A stretch of 39,343 nt of DNA, from the NCBI GenBank assembly GCA_900754445.1, contig CAAECW010000137.1:1-39343 (forward strand), in the 5' to 3' direction. This document shows positions 9,223 to 15,150 of the stretch, one piece after another; the first letter of the stretch is position 1, and each line of letters opens with the position of its first letter. The notes beneath the pieces were generated by a model. That model searched no databases. It had not been told where the DNA came from and was given only the letters and a program-made list of their open reading frames with translations. The position numbers and the translations under genes are program-made. Source of the DNA: an uncultured Collinsella sp. Lineage in GTDB: Bacteria; Actinomycetota; Coriobacteriia; Coriobacteriales; Coriobacteriaceae.

Positions 9223-9624
9223 TTACAGGCGGTCCTTGTTCTCGGCCTTAACGGCGTGTGCCTGCTGAACAAAGAACAGGTCGTACACCACGATGACAAA
9301 GGCGACGATATTGACGGCGCTGCCGCCGAGCGCGGGAAGCGTGAGCGCGGCCTGCGCAATCGTGGCGATTGCGGCAACGATGCCGAGCTTAAACGCAGCA
9401 TCCACCTGCGAAGGCTTGTTGGCGCCCTTGATGCCCGCAACACCCGCGGCGAGATCGATGAGGCCCTTGGCGACCAGCACGACCGCGGCGAGCATGGCGT
9501 TCGACCCGTACGTGGAATCGAGGTTGCCGGTCGCGATGCCGACGCCGGCGATGACGAGGCTGGCGATGCCCAAAACAAAGTAGACGAGGGCAAGGATTTT
9601 GAGAGTCTTGCGAGCGGAACTCAT
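9223..9624 (-). CDS. Small four-helix membrane protein of unknown function
   Basis: A 133-residue protein with four predicted transmembrane stretches: ILALVYFVLGIASLVIAGVG, AMLAAVVLVAKGLIDLAAGV, LGIVAAIATIAQAALTLPAL and VNIVAFVIVVYDLFFVQQAH. Its tail is short and charged. The start ATG at 9622-9624 follows AAAGGA with 7 nt spacing; an upstream in-frame extension lacks such a site. I do not recognise a family with a known role. It is transcribed alone, with a dyad and a plausible promoter just upstream. Confidence 0.75.
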   Translation of the reverse strand: MSSARKTLKILALVYFVLGIASLVIAGVGIATGNLDSTYGSNAMLAAVVLVAKGLIDLAAGVAGIKGANKPSQVDAAFKLGIVAAIATIAQAALTLPALGGSAVNIVAFVIVVYDLFFVQQAHAVKAENKDRL

Positions 9625-9644
9625 GGCTGGTCCTTTCGATACGA

Positions 9645-9703
9645 GTACGTCAATCTGACGTACCCCATGTGCTGCACATATCGTGAAGCACATTGTAGTT
9701 CAA
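9645..9703 (-). promoter_or_regulatory. Promoter and operator-like dyad for the small membrane protein
   Basis: On the reverse strand TTGAAC (9698-9703) and TATGTG (9675-9680) are spaced 17 nt apart. Just downstream, GTACGTCA-ATC-TGACGTAC (9645-9663) is a perfect 8-bp inverted repeat placed about where a repressor would block initiation, roughly 20 nt before the start codon. Promoter assignment is by eye only. Confidence 0.4.
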
Positions 9704-9857
9704 CACGGCGATGCATGCGCCTGAAAGCGCCTTGAGCCCGCGCAGCCCAACCCAACCTTTCAAAAAGGAAAGCTGGACGTAAGCCAAATCGATGGCAGCC
9801 CATGTGCGGCGCTGCGATGATGAGGCCGTAACAAGGAGCTGGTCTCAAGGAGGAGTC

Positions 9858-10001
9858 ATGATGTACGGAGCAGGGCAAGTGCGTGAGCCGCGGTCGTTGG
9901 GAAGGCGCATGGGTGATTCTGTGATCGCTGCCGTGTGCACGGGATTGATGGCGGTGCTTTGCATTGCGATGCTGTGGACCATGTCGCATGTGGGACAATA
10001 G
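9858..10001 (+). CDS. Very small single-pass membrane protein
   Basis: A 47-residue reading frame begins ATGATG directly after AAGGAGGAGTC, one of the best ribosome binding sites in the window. It encodes a charged N-terminus (REPRSLGRR) followed by one hydrophobic helix, SVIAAVCTGLMAVLCIAMLW. The shape (short basic head, single helix) fits a small inner-membrane peptide or a regulatory subunit. The function is unknown. It lies 63 nt upstream of the rsmJ-type gene on the same strand and may be cotranscribed with it. The ribosome binding site and helix are the evidence that it is translated. Confidence 0.6.
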   Translation: MMYGAGQVREPRSLGRRMGDSVIAAVCTGLMAVLCIAMLWTMSHVGQ

Positions 10002-10064
10002 CGGATGGTTGGGCGTCGTCATGAACGGCGCTCGCGCATTCGTTTTGCTTGTTAAGGAGTACTC

Positions 10065-10769
10065 ATGGGCGTCGTCGATCCCTTTTCTGTTGCTCGGGCG
10101 GCAGGGCTCGAGTTAACCAGGACACCCGAGGGCCTCACGCTCACCGACGGCACGATGGAGCTGCGCGCCGATTTTGACCGCATGCTTCCGCGGCTCAAGC
10201 AGGGCCGTCTGCAGCAAGAGCTGTTGGTAAAGGCTGCGCGCGCAAAAGGCATCGAGAGCCCATGGGCGATTGATGCCACGGCAGGCTTTGGCGAGGATTC
10301 GCTGCTGCTGGCGGCAGCGGGCTTTACCGTCGATCTGTATGAGCAGGATTGCGTGATTGCGGCGTTGCTTCAAGACGCCTTGGAGCGCGCGGCGGATGAT
10401 CCGGCGCTTGCGGTTGCCGTGGCTCGCATGCGCCTTCATTCGGGCGAGGACAGCATTGCCGGCCTTCGCCATACAGCTGGGCTGATCGAGCGGGACGAGC
10501 TTGCCGCCCCCGACGTGGTGTATCTGGACCCCATGTTTCCCGAGCGCACCAAGAGCGCGGCGGTGAAAAAGAAGTTTCAACTCTTGCACCATTTGGAGCA
10601 GCCGTGTGCCGATGAGGAAACACTGGTCGAAGCTGCGCTCGCGGTGCACCCGCGCAAGGTCGTTATCAAGCGGCCGGTGAAGGGGCCGCTGCTTGCCGGC
10701 GTTAAGCCGAGCTATCAACTTGCGGGCAAGGCCGTTCGTTACGATGTCTTGGTGCCGCCGCGCCCGTAG
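10065..10769 (+). CDS. rsmJ: 16S rRNA (guanine1516-N2)-methyltransferase, RsmJ family
   Basis: A 234-residue Rossmann methyltransferase with the RsmJ signature. DATAGFGEDSLLLAAAGF starting at residue 70 binds SAM. LYEQDCVIAALLQDAL follows, then YLDPMFPERTKSAAVKKK around residues 150-170 (the DPMFP catalytic motif), and a VVIKRP segment near the C-terminus. RsmJ modifies G1516 near the ribosomal P site. The N-terminal part is shorter than in E. coli (about 250 residues) but no core motif is missing. AAGGAG precedes the ATG. Confidence 0.9.
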   Translation: MGVVDPFSVARAAGLELTRTPEGLTLTDGTMELRADFDRMLPRLKQGRLQQELLVKAARAKGIESPWAIDATAGFGEDSLLLAAAGFTVDLYEQDCVIAALLQDALERAADDPALAVAVARMRLHSGEDSIAGLRHTAGLIERDELAAPDVVYLDPMFPERTKSAAVKKKFQLLHHLEQPCADEETLVEAALAVHPRKVVIKRPVKGPLLAGVKPSYQLAGKAVRYDVLVPPRP

Positions 10770-10817
10770 CTTGCGTGCGATGGTTGGAGCTCCGTCAGTG
10801 CCGTGCCGATGAGGCGC

Positions 10818-11114
10818 CTATTTCCATGGGTGCGACGTCAGATGCCATCCGCCGCAGTATTCGCATTTGTAGCAGGCCAAACCGCGCCGTCCACGGTTTT
10901 CGCAGTCGGCCATAACGGCCTCGGCCTCGGCGCGCGTGTCGTAACGGTTTTTGCGCTCGCACGACTTGTAGCGCCAGGCTTCATCGCGCTCGGCGTCCAG
11001 GGCGTCGCGGTGCTCGTCTTCGCGCGCAAACAGGTCGCTCATATCGCCGCCGGTGGCAGCGCCCAAAAACTCGCTTTTGGCCTTTGACCAGGCGGCTCGC
11101 TTTTTGCTTCCCAT
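10818..11114 (-). CDS. Small zinc-ribbon-like protein
   Basis: A 98-residue basic/charged protein whose C-terminal half carries C52, C71 and a CYKCEYCGGWHLTSH cluster (C81, C84, C87, H91, H95). This suggests a zinc ribbon of the type found on small nucleic-acid-associated proteins. I chose ATG 11112-11114 (GGAGAAGGG about 10 nt upstream) over an in-frame TTG seven codons earlier that lacks a site. It is divergent from the GNAT gene, with a dyad between them. I know of no defined role for this family. Confidence 0.65.
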   Translation of the reverse strand: MGSKKRAAWSKAKSEFLGAATGGDMSDLFAREDEHRDALDAERDEAWRYKSCERKNRYDTRAEAEAVMADCENRGRRGLACYKCEYCGGWHLTSHPWK

Positions 11115-11138
11115 CTGCTTCGCACCCTTCTCCAAACG

Positions 11139-11170
11139 TTGGTATCATTGCCCAATCAAAGTGATACCAA
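11139..11170. promoter_or_regulatory. Operator-like inverted repeat between zinc-ribbon and GNAT genes
   Basis: TTGGTATCA (11139-11147) and TGATACCAA (11162-11170) are perfect 9-bp inverted arms with a 14-nt spacer, in the 77-nt divergent intergenic region. The arm shares TTGGTAT with the direct repeats at 13968-13998, so one regulator may use both sites; this is only a resemblance. Confidence 0.45.
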
Positions 11171-11191
11171 TAAACGTGAGGTCGCCGCGTG

Positions 11192-11680
11192 ATGATCAGA
11201 AAAACACTCGATACCGACATTCCCACTGTCATGGCTATCTATGATGTAGCCCGCGCCTTTATGCGCGCGCACGGTAATGCTACGCAGTGGCCGGTGGGTA
11301 CGCCTTCGGTCGAGCAGCTGGCTGCCGATATCGCTGCCGGAGGCAGTTATGTGTTCGAAGTCAACGGCCGCGTGGTGGCGACGTTTGCCTTTTTGCCGGG
11401 CCCGGACGAGTGCTATGACGTAATTGAGGATGGTCAATGGCGCAGCGACACTCCGTACGCCGTGCTGCACCGTGTGGCGTCCGATGGCACCGTGCACGGT
11501 ATCGCGGCTGCGATGTTTGCCTTTGCTAAAGAGCGTGCCGATCACCTGCGTATCGACACGCATCAGGACAACCTGCCCATGCAGGGTGCGAGCATCAAGG
11601 CGGGGTTTGAGCGCGCCGGCGTCGTGTATGTGTCAGACGGCACGCCGCGTGTTGCGTTTGACTGGCTGCGCGAGGCATAA
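11192..11680 (+). CDS. GNAT-family N-acetyltransferase
   Basis: A 162-residue acetyltransferase. The N-terminal part reads IRKTLDTDIPTVMAIYDVAR, the usual GNAT opening. The middle has the beta-strand segment YVFEVNGRVVATFAFLPGPD, and the C-terminal half has the acetyl-CoA-site region with HGIAAAMFAFAKERADHLRI and NLPMQGASIKAGFERAGVVY. The substrate is unknown. Starts GTG 11189 and ATG 11192 are both possible; GAGG at 11178-11181 fits either. A terminator follows 34 nt after the stop. Confidence 0.85.
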   Translation: MIRKTLDTDIPTVMAIYDVARAFMRAHGNATQWPVGTPSVEQLAADIAAGGSYVFEVNGRVVATFAFLPGPDECYDVIEDGQWRSDTPYAVLHRVASDGTVHGIAAAMFAFAKERADHLRIDTHQDNLPMQGASIKAGFERAGVVYVSDGTPRVAFDWLREA

Positions 11681-11714
11681 GAGCGGAGACGCGTATCAAC
11701 AATTCGCGCGAGCG

Positions 11715-11741
11715 AAAATGGCCCCGAGCGGGGCCATTTTT
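11715..11741 (+). terminator. Intrinsic terminator of the GNAT gene
   Basis: AAAATGGCCCC (11715-11725) and GGGGCCATTTT (11730-11740) form a perfect 11-bp stem with a GAGC tetraloop and a run of Ts (11737-11741). The symmetrical A and T runs allow action in both directions. The remaining 190 nt up to the next gene hold GC-rich sequence with no element I can name. Confidence 0.92.
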
Positions 11742-11934
11742 GGTTGCTGCGCTGTTTTGATAGCCGGCTTTCGTAAGGCGCGAACCTACGAAAATCGCCG
11801 CGCGGCAACGCGGGGCGATGAGCTCGGTCGGGGGATAGGGCCCGCTTCGCCCGCCGGCTCGTAAATTGTATCATCCAGTGTGGAACGAGGACGCTCGTTG
11901 CCGCGTGCGATGGGCTTGTAATAAGAGGAGAGCC

Positions 11935-13938
11935 ATGTCGAAGCAAGCGGTCGTTGGAATCTTGGCGCATGTCGATGCCGGCAAGACCACGTTGGCCGAG
12001 GCCATGCTGTTCAACGCGGGTCGCATTCGCAAGCGCGGCCGCGTGGACGATGGCGATTCGCATCTGGACACTAACACGATTGAGCGCGAGCGCGGCATCA
12101 CGATTTTTTCGTCACAGGCCGTGTTCGACCACGGCGATACCCACGTCATGCTCGTGGATGCACCGGGGCATGTCGATTTTTCTGCCGAGGCGGAGCGCAC
12201 GCTGCGCGCACTCGACTACGCGATTTTGGTTGTGGGCGCCAACGACGGCGTGCAGGGGCACACCGAAACCCTGTGGCGCCTGCTTGCGCGCTATGACATC
12301 CCGACGTTCATCTTCATCAACAAAATCGATTTGGAGAATCCCGGCCGCGATGTTTTGCTGGCACAACTTGGGCAACGCCTTTCCGAGGGCTGCTTGGATG
12401 CCAGCGAACTGCTGGCGGGCGGGGCCGTTCAGGAGGACGCTGCCGCGTTAGACGAAGAAGCGCTCGAGGAGTTTCTTGAGGCGGGCGAGCTTTCTGTCGC
12501 AACGCTGTCGCGCATGGTTGCCGAGCGCAAACTCTTTCCCTGCTTTGCCGGGTCGGCGCTCAAGGACCAAGGCGTGGACGAGCTGCTGGACGGCATATGC
12601 GCGCTGATGCGTGAACAGGCATGGCTTCCGGAGTTTGCCGCGCGCGTCTACCGCGTGAGCCGCGGAGATCGCGGCGAGCGCTTGGCTTGGGTTAAAGTGA
12701 CCGGCGGCACGCTGCATGCCAAGCAGATGATTGACGGACGTTCTGGCGCCGAAGCATGGGAGCAGAAGGTCGATCAGGTACGCATCTATAACGGCGAGAA
12801 GTATGAGCTTGCCCAAGAAGTTGCTGCTGGCGGTATTTGTGCCGTGACGGGCCTTGCGCACGTTCGCCCAGGGGACACCCTGGGCGCGGAGCCTGCGGGC
12901 GATGTGCCCGTCATTGCGCCAGTCCTTACCTATACAGTGCTTCCGGGCGAACACGACGTCCATGCGGTGTTCAAAGCGTTGACTGAGCTGGCGGATGAAG
13001 ATCCCATGCTCGGCGTAAGCTGGAATACGCATCTCGAGCAGATTCATTTGCAGTTGATGGGCGCCGTGCAACTCGAGGTCGTGAAGCGGGTGTTGGCCGA
13101 TCGCTTTGGCCTTTCGGTTGAGTTTGAGCCCGGAGGTATTCTCTATAAGGAGACTATTTCGCAGCCGGTCGAGGGCGTGGGTCACTTTGAGCCACTGCGC
13201 CACTATGCCGAGGTGCATCTGCGCCTGGAGCCGTTGCCAGCGGGTTCGGGCGTGCAGTTTGGCACCGTGACCTCGACCGACGAGCTCGATCTTAACTGGC
13301 AGCGTCTGGCGCTCACCAACGCCATGGAGCGCGATCACCTGGGCGTGCTGACCGGCTCGCCCATCACCGATGTGCGCATTACGCTCACGGGCGGCCGCGC
13401 TCATGCCAAACACACCGAGGGCGGCGACTTTCGCCAGGCCACGTACCGCGCGATTCGCCAGGGGCTCATGCAGGCGCGTGAGGCCGGCGCGGCGGTGCTG
13501 TTGGAGCCGTGGTATCGCTTTGATCTCGAGGTGCCGGGGGAGTGCGTGGGCCGGGCGCTCTCGGATGCCACGCGCATGGGTGCCGAGTACGAGCCGCCGA
13601 CGATGGCGGGAGACCGGGCGAAGCTTATGGGTCGCGTGCCGGCATCCGAGGTGCAGGATTACGCGCTGGAGGTGGCTGCCTACACGAGCGGTCGCGGACA
13701 TCTGTACCTGGAGTTTGCCGGCTATGCGGCTTGCCATGATGCCGAGCACGTAATCGAGGCTGCCGCCTATGAGCCCGAGGCCGATCTGCCCAACACGCCC
13801 GACTCGGTCTTTTGCTCTCACGGCGCCGGTTACACGGTCAAATGGTACGACGTACCCGCCGCGGCGCACGTAAAGATCGATCCCGCCACCTTCCGCCCCT
13901 GGCGAGCAGCAGACGCCGAGTTTTTCGGCCACATGTGA
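11935..13938 (+). CDS. Tet(M)-like ribosomal-protection translational GTPase
   Basis: A 667-residue EF-G relative. The G domain carries AHVDAGKT (11-18), RERGIT (51-56), DAPGH (75-79) and NKID (129-132). Domain II, the EF-G III/IV/V domains and a C-terminal extension follow, as in Tet(M)/Tet(O)/Otr(A). It opens MSKQAVVGILAHVDAGKTTL, close to the Tet(M) plan, but is clearly divergent from the mobile Tet genes. It may be a chromosomal housekeeping or intrinsic-resistance factor rather than an acquired determinant. ATG 11935 follows AGAGGAGAG. The last codons and TGA lie inside a palindromic repeat. Whether it protects against tetracycline is untested. Confidence 0.85.
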   Translation: MSKQAVVGILAHVDAGKTTLAEAMLFNAGRIRKRGRVDDGDSHLDTNTIERERGITIFSSQAVFDHGDTHVMLVDAPGHVDFSAEAERTLRALDYAILVVGANDGVQGHTETLWRLLARYDIPTFIFINKIDLENPGRDVLLAQLGQRLSEGCLDASELLAGGAVQEDAAALDEEALEEFLEAGELSVATLSRMVAERKLFPCFAGSALKDQGVDELLDGICALMREQAWLPEFAARVYRVSRGDRGERLAWVKVTGGTLHAKQMIDGRSGAEAWEQKVDQVRIYNGEKYELAQEVAAGGICAVTGLAHVRPGDTLGAEPAGDVPVIAPVLTYTVLPGEHDVHAVFKALTELADEDPMLGVSWNTHLEQIHLQLMGAVQLEVVKRVLADRFGLSVEFEPGGILYKETISQPVEGVGHFEPLRHYAEVHLRLEPLPAGSGVQFGTVTSTDELDLNWQRLALTNAMERDHLGVLTGSPITDVRITLTGGRAHAKHTEGGDFRQATYRAIRQGLMQAREAGAAVLLEPWYRFDLEVPGECVGRALSDATRMGAEYEPPTMAGDRAKLMGRVPASEVQDYALEVAAYTSGRGHLYLEFAGYAACHDAEHVIEAAAYEPEADLPNTPDSVFCSHGAGYTVKWYDVPAAAHVKIDPATFRPWRAADAEFFGHM

Positions 13939-13964
13939 CAAAGGGACAGTTCCTTTGTCACATG
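13932..13964. repeat. Palindromic repeat (TGACAAAGG core) overlapping a stop codon
   Basis: CATGTGACAAAGG (13932-13944) and CCTTTGTCACATG (13952-13964) are perfect 13-bp arms around GACAGTT. The ATG-TGA at 13933-13938 forms the last Met codon and stop of the GTPase gene, so the repeat sits within the reading frame's end. It belongs to the AAAGGGACAG family found at 17658, 18915, 9098 and 29640. Confidence 0.88.
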
Positions 13965-13967
13965 CTA

Positions 13968-13998
13968 TTGGTATAACTCGGTATAAGTTGGTATAACT
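13968..13998 (+). promoter_or_regulatory. Three direct repeats of GGTATAA spaced 10 bp, upstream of the ATPase gene
   Basis: GGTATAA occurs at 13970-13976, 13980-13986 and 13990-13996, each followed by C/G then T, at an exact 10-bp period (one helical turn). They end about 35 nt before the ATPase start and are likely to overlap its promoter. Same-face spacing suggests cooperative binding of a protein, perhaps the ATPase itself through its winged helix; this is an inference. Confidence 0.55.
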
Positions 13999-14031
13999 AT
14001 TACCAGGGTTTGCCAATCCGAGGAGGCCGAC

Positions 14032-15150
14032 ATGAATCCAAATCCCTTTAAGCCCACGGCTGGCAAGCGGCCTCCGATACTCATCGGTCGCGAGTCGGTC
14101 GTCGAAGATTTCGAGGAAGGGCTCGATAACGGCGCCGGAGCGCCGGGTAGGCTCATGCTCATTACGGGAAACCGCGGCTGCGGCAAAACGGTTCTCCTGC
14201 GGGAGCTGCAACGTCTAGCCAGCGAGCGCGGATGGGCGGTTATCTCCGATTCCGCTTCGCTTGGCTTATGCGACCGCTTAGCCGACGCGCTTCGCTCGAA
14301 TAAACCCGTTGTGACGTCAATGGAGTTCGGGCCGTCGTTTGGCCGGATGTCGGTCGAGGCGGCGCGAGCAAAGGGCGAGACGTTACGAGGGCTGGTCAAC
14401 GAGCGCCTCAAGAAGCTCGGTCCAGGCAAGGGCATACTGTTTGCGATTGACGAGGCGCAGTCTGCGTCTATCGAGGAGCTGGCGGCTCTTGCCGTTCTCT
14501 ATCAGCAGGTGCTCGGAGACCAGGATGCCACGGGCTTGTCCGATAGCGATCAGCGCGGTCTTGCGCTGGTGCTCGCCGGCTTACCCAGCATGGTTGACGA
14601 TCTGCTCGAAGAGCCGAGCGTAACGTTTTTGCGGCGTGCCCAGCAGCGTACGCTGGGGGCGATATCTTTGCCCAAGGTGCGCGATTCATATATCCAGACG
14701 GTCAAAGACGCTGGTCTTTACGTTGACGCGGAGACGGCGGACCTTGCGGCACACAAGAGCATGGGGCATCCCTATATGGTTCAGCTGGTGGGCTATTACA
14801 TGTGGCGCTCTGCCGTCCGGCGTGGCTCTCAGGTCATTGAAAGGTGCGATGTCGAGGATGGCCATGCGGATGCCGTCTCCGAGTTCTACGAAGCGGTCGA
14901 CGCGCCCCTGTATTATGGATTGCGCAGTCCGCAACGCCTCTTTATCGAGGCCATGGCTGCTGACGAGGGTAAACCGACGCGTATGGCGGATATCATTGAG
15001 CGCTGCGACCGTACTCAGAGTTGGGCGAGCAAATATCGCGCAAGCCTGATTCGCGAGCGCGTCATCGAGGCTGCCGGATACGGTCTCGTCCGGTTTACCG
15101 TGCCCATGCTGGGCGCGTACATTCGCGATCGAGTTTTATGGCATGAGTAG
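14032..15150 (+). CDS. AAA+ ATPase with C-terminal winged helix (paralogue A)
   Basis: A 372-residue P-loop ATPase. The N-terminal IGRESVVEDFEE segment is followed by Walker A GNRGCGKT (46-53), Walker B ILFAIDE (135-141), a sensor-like AGLP (182-185) and an FLRRAQQ motif (199-205). A GHPYMVQLVGYYMW segment comes next, then a C-terminal winged-helix-like region ending VRFTVPMLGAYIRDR. The plan resembles Orc1/Cdc6- and archaeal-ATPase-type proteins, with possible DNA binding through the winged helix. GAGGAGG precedes the ATG. Its stop overlaps the start of the uvrA-type gene by 8 nt, implying translational coupling. A paralogue lies at 17697-18797. The function is not known. Confidence 0.8.
   Translation: MNPNPFKPTAGKRPPILIGRESVVEDFEEGLDNGAGAPGRLMLITGNRGCGKTVLLRELQRLASERGWAVISDSASLGLCDRLADALRSNKPVVTSMEFGPSFGRMSVEAARAKGETLRGLVNERLKKLGPGKGILFAIDEAQSASIEELAALAVLYQQVLGDQDATGLSDSDQRGLALVLAGLPSMVDDLLEEPSVTFLRRAQQRTLGAISLPKVRDSYIQTVKDAGLYVDAETADLAAHKSMGHPYMVQLVGYYMWRSAVRRGSQVIERCDVEDGHADAVSEFYEAVDAPLYYGLRSPQRLFIEAMAADEGKPTRMADIIERCDRTQSWASKYRASLIRERVIEAAGYGLVRFTVPMLGAYIRDRVLWHE

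Noticed and set aside
11115..11135. Earlier start (TTG) for the zinc-ribbon protein
   Set aside because: It is a rare start with no ribosome binding site; the ATG seven codons later has GGAGAAGGG upstream.
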